NCBI GenBank assembly: GCA_015069135.1
Contig: SVJE01000003.1
Coordinates: forward strand, 1 to 47,688
From: Oscillospiraceae bacterium
GTDB lineage: Bacteria; Bacillota; Clostridia; UBA1212; SIG427
Length of the DNA stretch: 47,688 nucleotides
Reading direction: 5' to 3'
Each line of letters opens with the position of its first letter. Position 1 is the stretch's first letter. The notes under the pieces were generated by a model that was not told where the DNA came from, ran no database searches, and was given only the letters and a program-made list of their open reading frames with translations. The translations under genes and the position numbers were made by a program. Below, piece by piece: positions 1-7,498 of the stretch.

Positions 1-248
1 ATGGTGAACAGGGCACCCCTCCCGAAATGCCAGAGGGTATGGAAAGACCCGAAAAACCGAACGGAGAATTCCCACAAGGTGAAAGACCCGAAATGCCCAA
101 CGGAGAAATGCCAGAAGGTATGACACCTCCAGATAACGAAGGCGGAATGATGGGTGGAAATATGATACCAAGCGGAGAATCCTCAATCACATTTACAATT
201 ACAAAGGGTGGAAACCAGTTTTCAAATGTTGCACAAGTGGCTTCTTAA
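1..248 (+). CDS. C-terminal fragment of a Pro/Gly/Met-rich protein (5' end outside window)
   Basis: A reading frame is open from base 3 and stops with TAA at 246-248. The visible 81 codons begin with a low-complexity stretch rich in Pro, Gly, Glu and Met (repeated PEMPNGEMPEG-like units) and finish with a short ordered end, SSITFTITKGGNQFSNV. This tail type, a Met/Gly/Pro linker followed by a short beta-like end with GGN-FSNV, is seen at the C-terminus of secreted clostridial carbohydrate-binding proteins of the Cthe_2159 type, but that is memory of a pattern and not proof. An internal ATG at 27 is unlikely to be the true start because the same composition continues upstream of it to the window edge. 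Followed by a strong terminator. Confidence 0.55.
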   Translation, partial: GEQGTPPEMPEGMERPEKPNGEFPQGERPEMPNGEMPEGMTPPDNEGGMMGGNMIPSGESSITFTITKGGNQFSNVAQVAS

Positions 249-262
249 AGATTCATTTAATC

Positions 263-293
263 TCCCTCTTTTGCTGATAGCACCACAGGCTGC
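263..293 (+). repeat. 31-nt intergenic repeat, copy 1
   Basis: The stretch starting TCCCTCTTTTGC and ending ATAGCACCACAGGCTGC recurs at 958-988 with only two adjacent mismatches (TG against GC in the middle). Each copy lies just after the stop codon of a different, unrelated gene. Function unknown. Confidence 0.7.
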
Positions 294-337
294 AATAAAG
301 GAAAGCAAGTAATTGCTGACTTTATAAAGCAAATCGA

Positions 338-367
338 ATCCCCACCGAGCCATCGGTGGGGATTTTT
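338..367 (+). terminator. Rho-independent terminator
   Basis: An 11-bp perfect stem (338-348 with 353-363) with a 4-nt loop GCCA is followed by a T run. It ends transcription of the gene stopping at 248. Confidence 0.9.
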
Positions 368-374
368 ACATCTG

Positions 375-403
375 TTGCAAAAATGATTATTTTATACTAC
401 ACT
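375..403 (+). promoter_or_regulatory. Candidate promoter for the lipoprotein gene
   Basis: TTGCAA at 375-380, a 17-nt spacer, and TACACT at 398-403. It sits between the upstream terminator and the Shine-Dalgarno sequence AAAGGAGG of the gene at 428. Confidence 0.5.
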
Positions 404-427
404 ATAGTCATAAAGGAGGCGGAAATA

Positions 428-955
428 ATGCTAAAAAAGAGTTTTATCGCTATTATGTGTATAGCTGTGCTGCTGTCAATTGTTGCTTGTAGCAAAGATG
501 ATGCACATCAAAACGAAGGAACAACAAATCAAGTGGAAAGCTCATTAGCAACTGACGCCTCTCAACCAGGCAAACCGACGGAGGAGCCGAGCAAGCCGAC
601 AGAAGATATAAGTACGCCAACAGAAGAAAAGGAGTCTGTTTTTAAAACAGAGGATATTATTCGTATCACGTTCTATGCCTACTATGGTAATGGTAAAGGT
701 AGCGATGTTCCTGCCGAGCATTTAAATAAAATTATAACTTGGCTCGACTCGTTTGAGGTTGATACGAATAAGGAGTTCCCTGAGTTGGTTCCGCCTGGCA
801 CAAACACTGTTCATGTAGAAATCGAATATTTGGATGGTAGCATCATTAAACAAGGTATGGATACAACAGTGGTTGATGGCGTTACATACTATATAAGTGG
901 TGCTCCTTCACCTGAATGTTACGATGAAATAATATCAAAAACAAGTTTGAGTTAA
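428..955 (+). CDS. Small secreted lipoprotein, function unknown
   Basis: A 175-residue protein with a positively charged start, a hydrophobic segment and a lipobox ending at Cys21 (IVAC), followed by SKDD, so it is probably lipid-anchored on the outer face of the membrane. Residues ~30-70 form a Thr/Pro/Glu-rich linker with repeated KPTEE-like units. Residues ~75-175 make a compact domain (starting SVFKTEDI) that I do not recognise. ATG 428 is chosen because AAAGGAGG lies just upstream; the longer frame beginning at 356 would start inside the preceding terminator hairpin. It stands alone, with its own promoter candidate, and is followed by the second copy of the 31-nt repeat. Confidence 0.8.
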   Translation: MLKKSFIAIMCIAVLLSIVACSKDDAHQNEGTTNQVESSLATDASQPGKPTEEPSKPTEDISTPTEEKESVFKTEDIIRITFYAYYGNGKGSDVPAEHLNKIITWLDSFEVDTNKEFPELVPPGTNTVHVEIEYLDGSIIKQGMDTTVVDGVTYYISGAPSPECYDEIISKTSLS

Positions 956-957
956 TT

Positions 958-988
958 TCCCTCTTTTGCGCATAGCACCACAGGCTGC
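958..988 (+). repeat. 31-nt intergenic repeat, copy 2
   Basis: Second copy of the repeat at 263-293, starting three bases after the lipoprotein stop codon. 29 of 31 positions are identical. Confidence 0.7.
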
Positions 989-1039
989 TATTAATACAAA
1001 GAAATTTGATTTTTGATATAATAATTTCAAGAGGTTTTT

Positions 1040-1444
1040 ATGGGATTGTTTGATATCTTTAAGAAAAAGAAGGTTGAGTTAACCGAAGAACAATTAAGAT
1101 GGAATAAAATATGGGAATTGTGGTCAGATGGAAATGCAGAATCTCCTTATGCTGAATTGATGACTTATCAAAGTGAAATCAACAATGGGGGACATAGTCA
1201 GTATTTTACCAATATAGAAAATTCTGTCGATATGGAAAAAGAACTGTCTATGTTGGAAAAAATATTATCAGTTAAATTGAAAGATAATTTAAAGAAGGCT
1301 TACAATGTATATCTTTCATCAAAAGAAAACGAAGAAGACGAAAAAGCAGAAGGAGTTTTAGAACGGTGTGATGATCTTTTTTATGAAAATGAGGAAGAAA
1401 TCAATCGTGTTTTAGAAACTTATGCTATGAAAATCGAACTTTAA
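1040..1444 (+). CDS. DUF4375 / DMP19-like protein
   Basis: A 134-residue soluble protein with no signal peptide or membrane segment. Residues ~38-60 carry the hallmark NNGGHSQYFTN, matching the NGG-x-QYF-N signature of DUF4375 (DMP19-like) proteins. DMP19 of Neisseria is described as a DNA-mimic protein; most family members are uncharacterised. The N-terminus (GLFDIFKKKK) is a short amphipathic lead, and the rest is acidic and mainly helical. ATG 1040 follows GAGG at 1031-1034. It lies immediately upstream of the Fic gene on the same strand with a 74-nt gap containing a separate -10-like sequence, so co-transcription is possible but not required. Confidence 0.75.
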   Translation: MGLFDIFKKKKVELTEEQLRWNKIWELWSDGNAESPYAELMTYQSEINNGGHSQYFTNIENSVDMEKELSMLEKILSVKLKDNLKKAYNVYLSSKENEEDEKAEGVLERCDDLFYENEEEINRVLETYAMKIEL

Positions 1445-1476
1445 AAGTGTTTTTTGTAGTAATAAATGCTTATATA

Positions 1477-1485
1477 TGGTACAAT
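1477..1485 (+). promoter_or_regulatory. Candidate extended -10 promoter for the Fic gene
   Basis: TGG followed by TACAAT at 1480-1485, an extended -10 box. No good -35 hexamer is seen at the right distance. The Fic ATG lies 33 nt further on. Confidence 0.4.
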
Positions 1486-1518
1486 TAATAATAGAGACTT
1501 GTGAAATGAGGTGACAGA

Positions 1519-2121
1519 ATGCTTGAAAATAAATTGGGTATTACAGATTCGACTGAATTAGCTCGTGAAGAAGAAAGAATCAGCAAGAAAAAAGTGTTGA
1601 AGCTATTTGAAAGTGGAAATCTGGACAATTTAGAAGCAGGTAGAACCAGCTCACTTTTGGCGATTCACAAAGTGCTCTTTGAGGATATCTATGATTTTGC
1701 AGGCGAAATTCGCAAGGTTAATATTTCAAAAAATAATTTTCGATTTGTCCCCTTAATGTATTTGGATGCAGCTCTTGAGAATATTGATAAAATGCCTCAG
1801 TCGAATTTTGATGAAATTATTGAAAAGTATGTTGAAATGAATATTGCCCACCCTTCCAGAGAGGGTAATGGAAGAGCAACCCGTATTTGGCTTGATTGTA
1901 TATTAAAAAAACAGATTGGTAAAGTTGTAGATTGGAGTAAGGTTGATAAAGAAGATTATCTTCTTGCAATGGAACGAAGTCCTATCAGGGATATTGAGAT
2001 TAAACATATATTAATTAATGCTTTAACTGATAAAGTAAATGACCGTGAAGTGTTCATGAAAGGTATAGACCACAGCTACTACTATGAAGATTATGCAGTT
2101 TTCAAGACGGAAAGTTTGTGA
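1519..2121 (+). CDS. fic: Fic family protein (class III type) with altered Fic and inhibitory motifs
   Basis: 200 residues, the usual length of the short class III Fic enzymes typified by Neisseria NmFic, which transfer AMP to hydroxyl side chains of proteins. The core motif is at residues 111-122, reading HPSREGNGRATR. The catalytic His111, the GNGR nucleotide-binding turn and the final Arg are present, but the Phe normally third in the motif is Ser113. The C-terminal autoinhibitory helix is recognisable as S186-x3-E190 followed by Asp191, where the family has Gly or Asn. The start MLENKLGIT and GTG-free ATG at 1519 agree with family N-termini; GAGGTGA lies just upstream. Activity may be reduced or differently controlled. 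A strong terminator follows. Confidence 0.88.
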   Translation: MLENKLGITDSTELAREEERISKKKVLKLFESGNLDNLEAGRTSSLLAIHKVLFEDIYDFAGEIRKVNISKNNFRFVPLMYLDAALENIDKMPQSNFDEIIEKYVEMNIAHPSREGNGRATRIWLDCILKKQIGKVVDWSKVDKEDYLLAMERSPIRDIEIKHILINALTDKVNDREVFMKGIDHSYYYEDYAVFKTESL

Positions 2122-2165
2122 TTTCAGCACTGTATAAAAAGCTGTATGATAACTTGAATACAATC

Positions 2166-2194
2166 ATTCCCGTCGGGAAACCGGCGGGGATTTT
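2166..2194 (+). terminator. Rho-independent terminator after fic
   Basis: An 11-bp stem with two G-T wobbles closes a GAAA tetraloop at 2177-2180 and is followed by TTTT. Confidence 0.8.
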
Positions 2195-2201
2195 GCTATA
2201 A

Positions 2202-2230
2202 TTGAAAATGCTATATGCTTGTGATACAAT
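2202..2230 (+). promoter_or_regulatory. Promoter for the nitroreductase-GH43 gene run
   Basis: TTGAAA at 2202-2207, a 17-nt spacer ending TGA (extended -10), and TACAAT at 2225-2230. It is placed after the terminator and before the first gene of the run. Confidence 0.65.
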
Positions 2231-2297
2231 CCATATACAAAGTCCCGGACTTATACCGTGTAATCATAGATACTGATAAAAAGAGGTGCAAAGCATT

Positions 2298-2831
2298 ATG
2301 AATTTTACAGAAATTGCAGAAAACAGACAGTCCTGTCGCAGTTATGATCCTTGCAGGCTGGTTGAAAAAGAAAAATTAGATTGTATTTTAGAGGCTGCAA
2401 GGCTTTCACCTTCTGCTTGCAACGGTCAGCCGTATCAGATAACAGTTTGCAAAGGTGAAACTGCAAAGAAGGTGGCAAAAGCAACCCAGGGAATGGGAAT
2501 GAATAAATTTGCAACAGATGCTCCGATTTTAATTGTGATATCGGAAATGCCTTATGTTGCCACAGCAGCTCTTGGTGCTAAGGTTAAAAAGAATGATTAC
2601 CGTTCAATTGATATAGGCATATTGTCAGCATATATTACAGCTGAAGCTACAGCTCAGGGATTGGGCACCTGTATTCTCGGTTGGTTAGATGATAGTGAAA
2701 TTCGTGAAATTTGTGGTTTGGACGGCGCAGTCAGGCTGGTTATTACTTTGGGCTACGCTTCAGAGGCTGACAAACTTCGCGCAAAAAAACGCAAGGATAC
2801 AACAGAACTTGTGAAAATTATTGAAGAATAG
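2298..2831 (+). CDS. Nitroreductase family protein
   Basis: A 177-residue small FMN-dependent nitroreductase-like protein. The start FTEIAENRQSCRSYD gives the R-x-S-C-R-x-[YF] FMN-phosphate-binding turn, ARLSPSACNGQPY is the family SPS/A-x-x-x-QPW-like segment, and GLGTCILGWLD is the usual glycine-rich region near residues 133-143. These enzymes reduce nitro groups, quinones or flavins with NAD(P)H; the true substrate cannot be read from sequence. ATG 2298 is preferred over an upstream in-frame start at 2286 because AAGAGGTG lies about 9 nt upstream. It is the first of four closely spaced genes on this strand and overlaps no neighbour. Confidence 0.88.
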   Translation: MNFTEIAENRQSCRSYDPCRLVEKEKLDCILEAARLSPSACNGQPYQITVCKGETAKKVAKATQGMGMNKFATDAPILIVISEMPYVATAALGAKVKKNDYRSIDIGILSAYITAEATAQGLGTCILGWLDDSEIREICGLDGAVRLVITLGYASEADKLRAKKRKDTTELVKIIEE

Positions 2832-2853
2832 AAAATTAGCCCGGGTGAAGTAT

Positions 2854-3216
2854 ATGAATGGAAATCTTTTACGTTCAAAGTTTTATGTATGCCCACAATG
2901 TGGGAATATTGTAAGAACTATGGGAGAGACAACTGTCGGCTGTTGTGGAACAACTTTGTCACCACTTAAGGCTGAAGAAATGGATAATGAACATCAGGTT
3001 GTTATAGAAAATGTTGAAGATGAGCACTTTGTAACAGTTAACCATGCTATGACAAAAGACCACTATATTTCATTCATGGCTTTTTTTACTTCAGACAGGG
3101 TTCAGTTTGTAAAATTATATCCTGAAGGAAATGCTGAAACCAGATTGAATTTTCGTGGTGGCGGATATTTATATATTTATTGCAATAAACATGGTCTTAA
3201 GAAGTTCAAAGTGTAG
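2854..3216 (+). CDS. Desulfoferrodoxin / superoxide-reductase-like protein
   Basis: 120 residues. The N-terminal part has a desulforedoxin-type metal knuckle: C13-P-Q-C16 and C30-C31. The C-terminal part matches the superoxide reductase iron site, with candidate ligands His47, His64, His70 (HAMTKDH), Cys110 and His113 (YCNKH). This family removes superoxide in anaerobes by one-electron reduction. Many clostridial relatives of this subgroup carry an N-terminal HTH domain, as I recall; this one begins directly at the metal domain. ATG 2854 has a GGGTG element 6 nt upstream; an in-frame TTG at 2821 overlapping the nitroreductase stop is possible. Its position next to a nitroreductase suggests a redox-stress context. 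Confidence 0.85.
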   Translation: MNGNLLRSKFYVCPQCGNIVRTMGETTVGCCGTTLSPLKAEEMDNEHQVVIENVEDEHFVTVNHAMTKDHYISFMAFFTSDRVQFVKLYPEGNAETRLNFRGGGYLYIYCNKHGLKKFKV

Positions 3217-3270
3217 TGTGAATAATACATCAGACTGGGTTGTTGATATGGGCTGGAAAGAAGGTATGAA

Positions 3271-3981
3271 ATGTTTGATTTTAAAAACAAAGTAGCAGTT
3301 GTTACCGGCGGTGCTCGGGGAATAGGTAAATGTATAAAAGAGCAGTTTGAAAAAGCAGGGGCCTCAGTCTGTGTAATTGATCTTCTGGAAAATGAATATT
3401 TTACCGGCGATCTGGCTGATAAAAAAACATTAGAATGCTTTGCCGAGAAGGTTATATCAGATTACGGTCACATAGATTATCTTATTAACAATGCAGCTCC
3501 AAAAAGCTGTGGAGTGGGAGAGGGTAGCTACGAAGACTTCGAATACGCTCTTAAAGTGGGGGTTATGGCGCCATTTTACCTGGCAAAACTTTTTGCGCAG
3601 TATTTTACACAAGGTGGAGCCATTATAAATATTTCCTCATCCCGCGATCGTATGAGTCAGCCGCAGACAGAAAGCTACACTGCTGCCAAAGGAGGAATTT
3701 CAGCCTTAACTCATGCTTTAGCAGTTAGCTTTGCCGGTAAAATCCGTGTCAACTCCATCTCTCCCGGCTGGATTGATAACAATTACAAGGTATATGAGGG
3801 TGCCGATGCTGTGCAGCAACCTGCCGGCAGAGTTGGAAATCCTTTAGACATAGCAAATATGGTGTTGTACCTTTGTTCAGACATGGCTGGCTTTGTTACC
3901 GGTGAAAATATTTGTGTTGATGGTGGTATGACAAAGCAAATGATATACCACGGAGATTTTGGTTGGAAGTTGGAGAGATAA
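3271..3981 (+). CDS. Short-chain dehydrogenase/reductase
   Basis: 236 residues, typical of classical SDR enzymes. The nucleotide-binding turn TGGARGIG is at residues 12-19, the structural NNAA motif (more often NNAG) at 73-76, and the catalytic Ser in ISSS around 122-124 with Tyr136 and Lys140 (YTAAK). The end DGGMT is also typical. It should oxidise or reduce an alcohol/ketone with NAD(P). It lies 3 nt upstream of the GH43-type gene, so the two are probably translated from one message and may act on the same sugar-derived substrate, but the substrate is not readable. Confidence 0.92.
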   Translation: MFDFKNKVAVVTGGARGIGKCIKEQFEKAGASVCVIDLLENEYFTGDLADKKTLECFAEKVISDYGHIDYLINNAAPKSCGVGEGSYEDFEYALKVGVMAPFYLAKLFAQYFTQGGAIINISSSRDRMSQPQTESYTAAKGGISALTHALAVSFAGKIRVNSISPGWIDNNYKVYEGADAVQQPAGRVGNPLDIANMVLYLCSDMAGFVTGENICVDGGMTKQMIYHGDFGWKLER

Positions 3982-3984
3982 CAG

Positions 3985-4875
3985 ATGATTATAACTGACA
4001 TACGGGGCGTAAGAGACCCCTTTGTACTTTTAGAGAATGGTATTTACTACTTGTACGGAACGGAAGTAGGAATGAATTGGAGTGATACAGTCTGGGCTTG
4101 CTACATAAATGACAGTGGGGATTTAGCAGGTCCGTGGAAAAAGACTGAATCGCTTGTTTATGAAAAACCTGAACATGGAGAAAAACAATTCTGGGCACCG
4201 GAAGTACATAAGTATAAAGATTCTTATTATATGATAGCTTCATATTATTCTTCGGAGACAGGGCACAGAGGAAGCTCAATCTTAAAAGCAGATAGTCCTG
4301 TAGGGCCTTTTGTGGAAATAAGTGAAGGCCATGTAACACCTCATGACAGAGATTGTATAGATGCGACATTTTACCTTGATGAAAATAGTCAGCCATGGCT
4401 GGTGTTTGTACATGAGTGGACTTCTACAGATGACGGAATAGGTAGAATGAATGCGGCAAAGTTGTCTGATGACCTTACGCACCTTGTTTCTGAACCTATG
4501 GAGCTTTTCAGGGCAGACGATCCCAGCTGGACAAATGAACGAATTACTGACGGTTGCTTTATGTATGTTACAGAAGACAAGGAACTTCTTATGATTTGGT
4601 CGAATATGTTGTCCGGCGGAAAATATTGCGTGGGTGTTGCCAAAAGTGATAATGGTAAGATTGATGGCAACTGGTCTCAGTGTGAGGAGCTTCTTTTTAC
4701 AGCGGAGAAGGGTGACGGTCTTGACGGTGGTCACGGTATGATTTTTAAAGATGCTAATGGAAATATGTACTTAAGTTTACATTCTCCTAATCTTCCAAAT
4801 GGTGAAACAAAGGAAAGAACAGTGTTTATCCCTTTAAATGAGAAGGATGGGACGTTGTGTTGCGTTTTACAATAG
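3985..4875 (+). CDS. Glycoside hydrolase family 43-type protein (intracellular)
   Basis: 296 residues with the five-bladed beta-propeller signature of GH43-like enzymes: RDP with Asp11 as the presumed general base, YYLYGTE, FWAPEVHKY at about residue 70, and DATFYLDE as the site of the pKa-modulating Asp. The general-acid region reads ITDGCFMY, where many members have EGP, so this belongs to a divergent subgroup or has altered chemistry. No signal peptide, so it acts in the cytoplasm on imported oligosaccharides, probably arabinose- or xylose-containing. ATG 3985 follows GGAGAG and starts 3 nt after the SDR stop. Last gene of the run; no convincing terminator follows. Confidence 0.82.
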   Translation: MIITDIRGVRDPFVLLENGIYYLYGTEVGMNWSDTVWACYINDSGDLAGPWKKTESLVYEKPEHGEKQFWAPEVHKYKDSYYMIASYYSSETGHRGSSILKADSPVGPFVEISEGHVTPHDRDCIDATFYLDENSQPWLVFVHEWTSTDDGIGRMNAAKLSDDLTHLVSEPMELFRADDPSWTNERITDGCFMYVTEDKELLMIWSNMLSGGKYCVGVAKSDNGKIDGNWSQCEELLFTAEKGDGLDGGHGMIFKDANGNMYLSLHSPNLPNGETKERTVFIPLNEKDGTLCCVLQ

Positions 4876-5213
4876 CTTCTGTACCATCAAAGGCAAGAAG
4901 AATTTTTTGCCTGAATATCAGGAACTGCTACCCCTGGATGAGTATGCTTTTTAACAGTACTTATATGGGGAAATACCCTTGATAAGATGCCAATTGAAAC
5001 AACTTATTCAGGGAATTTGGGTGTTTTTTTCTGTTTTTTCGCTAAAATCCCCTGATATTGTCAGAAAAAAGCAGGGTGTGGTGAGGGTATTTCCCCTGAT
5101 ATTTTGTTCTTAGACAGCATTTATCAAGGGGAGTGCCTGTGGGAATGAATAAAGGAATATATATATTGAAAATGGGAGCGCTTCTACCAGGTTATGTAAC
5201 ACGGAGGTATACC
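4876..5213. other. Intergenic region with nested inverted repeats
   Basis: No credible gene. A perfect 12-bp inverted repeat pairs 4967-4978 (GGGGAAATACCC) with 5085-5096. A second, overlapping 10-bp pairing links 4976-4985 with about 5119-5128. CCCCTGATATT occurs twice (near 5049 and 5093). These could form alternative long hairpins or be the wreck of a small mobile or repeat element. Confidence 0.5.
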
Positions 5214-5314
5214 ATGAAAATATTAGAACTGGTTTTAACAACATTTTTTTAGAGGTGCTGTTTGTTTTGACAAAACTAATGGGTCACAAACAACTGGCCC
5301 AGGAAAAAACTTAA
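5214..5314 (+). pseudogene. Decayed N-terminus of a DUF421 (YetF-like) membrane protein
   Basis: An intact ribosome site (ACGGAGGT, about 5201) precedes ATG 5214, which reads 12 codons and stops at a run of seven T. Adding one T restores a frame giving MKILELVLTTFF then LEVLFVLTKLMGHKQLAQ, which resembles the start of DUF421/YetF proteins (hydrophobic helix followed by LTKLMG-KQ). It then stops at 5312-5314, so only about 33 codons remain. Read as a frameshifted and truncated relic. The match is from memory of the family and the stretch is short. Confidence 0.4.
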
Positions 5315-5403
5315 GAGCCGGAATTATTAAAGTGAAAAACAAGTCTGCCCGGGGGATGTGACAGGGAACGCAATCTTTCACTATATAAATACGAGAAATA
5401 ATA

Positions 5404-5412
5404 TGTTATACT
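5404..5412 (+). promoter_or_regulatory. Extended -10 promoter candidate for the PAP2 gene
   Basis: TGT followed by TATACT at 5407-5412, without a clear -35. It is 34 nt before the ATG at 5446, which has GGGAGG at 5432-5437. Confidence 0.4.
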
Positions 5413-5445
5413 TTATCTGCTTTGCAACGGTGGGAGGATTAATAA

Positions 5446-6384
5446 ATGGAAGTACTGAAGTTTTTTGAAAATTTAAGAACACCTTTTTTTAATCAGTTTT
5501 TTTCAATAATAACTCATTTAGGAGAAGAAACATTTTTTATAGCAATAGGAATGTTTTACTATTGGTGTATAAACAAAAGAAAAGGTTATTTCATATTATC
5601 AGTAGGCTTTTTAGGTACGCTGGCAAATCAGGTGCTTAAGCTTTTCTTCAGGATACCAAGACCTTGGGTAAAAGATAAGGGTTTCACCATTGTAGAAAGT
5701 GCCAGGGCTGAGGCTACCGGATATTCATTTCCTAGTGGGCATACTCAATCCGGTGTTGGGGTGCTTGGTGGAATCACAGTTTTGGAGAAAAAACTTTGGG
5801 TAAAATTTATTTGTGTGGTATTTGCTATATTGGTGCCTATATCTAGATTATACCTGGGAGTACATACATTGTTGGATGTGGCTGTGTCATTTTTTCTGGC
5901 AGGAATACTGATTGCCATTTTATATCCTGTGATTTTCAAGTTAACAGAAACCAAAAAGGGAATGAGGATATTTTTCACCGGTTTAACATTAATAGCACTG
6001 GGTTGCATTCTTTTTGGAGAATTTTACAATTTCCCTGGAGATGTAGATGTTACAAATTACGAAAACAGTCTGAAGACTATTTACAAAATATCAGGTTGTG
6101 TTTTAGGATTATGGCTTTCTTACGAGCTGGATGAAAAATACTTGCACTTTGATACAAAAGCTTCCTGGTGGCTGCAGATAGTAAAATTAGTTATTGGTTT
6201 TGCTTTGGTTATGGGGGTAAAATCAGGTTTGAAGCCTGTGCTGGCTTTAGTCTTTGGAAATTTAGCTCTTGCCAATGGTATAAGATATTTTATAGTAACT
6301 GTATTTGGTGGCTTTGTTTGTCCTTTAATATTCAAATTTATATTAGATGTAGTAAAAAGAGGCGGCAAAAATGGGGAAGAATAA
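5446..6384 (+). CDS. PAP2-family membrane phosphatase
   Basis: 312 residues with about six to eight membrane segments. All three PAP2 phosphatase motifs are present: K65-x6-R72-P73, P96-S-G-H99 and S133-R134-x5-H140 with Asp144 behind it. His140 should be the phosphohistidine nucleophile and His99 the acid. Such enzymes dephosphorylate phosphatidate, undecaprenyl diphosphate or related lipids at the membrane. It has about 150 residues of extra hydrophobic C-terminal sequence beyond the catalytic core. Its last 14 nt overlap the start of the acyltransferase gene, so the two are translationally coupled and probably act on membrane or cell-wall lipids together. Confidence 0.92.
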   Translation: MEVLKFFENLRTPFFNQFFSIITHLGEETFFIAIGMFYYWCINKRKGYFILSVGFLGTLANQVLKLFFRIPRPWVKDKGFTIVESARAEATGYSFPSGHTQSGVGVLGGITVLEKKLWVKFICVVFAILVPISRLYLGVHTLLDVAVSFFLAGILIAILYPVIFKLTETKKGMRIFFTGLTLIALGCILFGEFYNFPGDVDVTNYENSLKTIYKISGCVLGLWLSYELDEKYLHFDTKASWWLQIVKLVIGFALVMGVKSGLKPVLALVFGNLALANGIRYFIVTVFGGFVCPLIFKFILDVVKRGGKNGEE

Positions 6385-7498
6385 TTTGCTGAATAAGTAT
6401 GGTACCAGAGAAAGCAATCTGGAATTACTCCGCATTATATGTATGTTCTGGATAACAGCTCATCACTACATATATTATGGCGGATTCAGTATACCGGATG
6501 ATGTGACTTTCAATAAATTTATAGCACTGCTTTTTGATATAGGTGGGCAGATTGGTGTAGCAGGATTTGTTCTGATAAGTGGATATTTCATGGTTACATC
6601 TGAGTTTAAAGGTAAGAAATTAATACGACTGGTATTGGATGTACTTATTTATACGCTGTTATTTTTATTGATATTTTACCTGAAAGATCCAACCGTTATT
6701 GGTGAAGCTAAAATTACAGAGTTCATATTTCCTTTTGCCAACAGCAAATACTGGTTTATGACTCATTATGTTGTTTTGTACATAGTTTCTCCGTTTTTAA
6801 ATGCAGCAATTAAGGGCCTTAAACAAAAAACATATCTGGGACTTCTTGTAGCAGGTTTTGTAATCTGGTGCTTGCTGCCTACTTTTGAAAACCTGAATCC
6901 TACATATTCAAGGTTTATATGGTTTGTTTATCTTTACTGTCTGGCAGGATATATAAGATTGTATCCCGACAGAATTACCAATGCAAAAGGGTATGGTGCT
7001 ATTGCGGCTGTAATGGCAGTGTTTTCAACTTTCATGGTGCTGATAAATAAAGGACATGAGTTTACAGAGTATAACCCCTTGTTTTTTGTTACAGAGAATA
7101 AAGTGCTTACATTAATGTGTATATTACCTTTGTTCCTTGCTTTCAAAAATTTAAGAATAGGTAAGAGCCGTATTATTAATTTTATATCTTCGTCCATGTT
7201 GGCGGTGTATATAATTACCGACAATCAATTTCTGAAGAATTATATATGGAGATATGAGTTCAGTTTGTTCAAATTCCTGGACAAGTGGTATTTCTCTTTG
7301 CATGTTATTGTATTCCTGACACTTATTATGTTGTCCTGCGTACTTGTTGATAAAGTGCTGGGCTTCATATTAGACCACAGTCTTTATCTGTTACTGGGTA
7401 AACCTTATGACAAGGTTATGGGTAAAATATCAAAAACTACTGATAAAATGATTTCCGGTTTAGCAATAAAGAATGTGAAAAAAAGGGGCAAACTCTAG
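6371..7498 (+). CDS. Acyltransferase family 3 membrane protein
   Basis: 375 residues with about ten hydrophobic segments. The first, NLELLRIICMFWITAHHYIYYGG, has the R-x10-H pattern of acyltransferase-3 (OafA-like) proteins, which put acetyl or other acyl groups on cell-surface sugars using acyl-CoA. A WF and KYWFMTHYVVLY segment around residues 119-130 also fits. ATG 6371 has GAGGCGG upstream and overlaps the PAP2 gene by 14 nt. Its stop TAG at 7496-7498 lies in a CTAG that also contains the stop of the opposing gene, so the two transcripts end tail to tail. Confidence 0.88.
   Translation: MGKNNLLNKYGTRESNLELLRIICMFWITAHHYIYYGGFSIPDDVTFNKFIALLFDIGGQIGVAGFVLISGYFMVTSEFKGKKLIRLVLDVLIYTLLFLLIFYLKDPTVIGEAKITEFIFPFANSKYWFMTHYVVLYIVSPFLNAAIKGLKQKTYLGLLVAGFVIWCLLPTFENLNPTYSRFIWFVYLYCLAGYIRLYPDRITNAKGYGAIAAVMAVFSTFMVLINKGHEFTEYNPLFFVTENKVLTLMCILPLFLAFKNLRIGKSRIINFISSSMLAVYIITDNQFLKNYIWRYEFSLFKFLDKWYFSLHVIVFLTLIMLSCVLVDKVLGFILDHSLYLLLGKPYDKVMGKISKTTDKMISGLAIKNVKKRGKL

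Noticed and set aside
356..427. Longer start for the lipoprotein at 356
   Set aside because: It begins inside the terminator hairpin at 338-367 and has no ribosome site; ATG 428 has AAAGGAGG and a proper lipoprotein signal.
3989..4734. Antisense frames under the GH43-type gene
   Set aside because: They mirror a well-supported gene and show no motif, start signal or domain.
5261..5368. Small frame after a one-base deletion in the T run at 5244-5250
   Set aside because: It gives a hydrophilic peptide without resemblance to any family; the one-base insertion reading matches DUF421 better.
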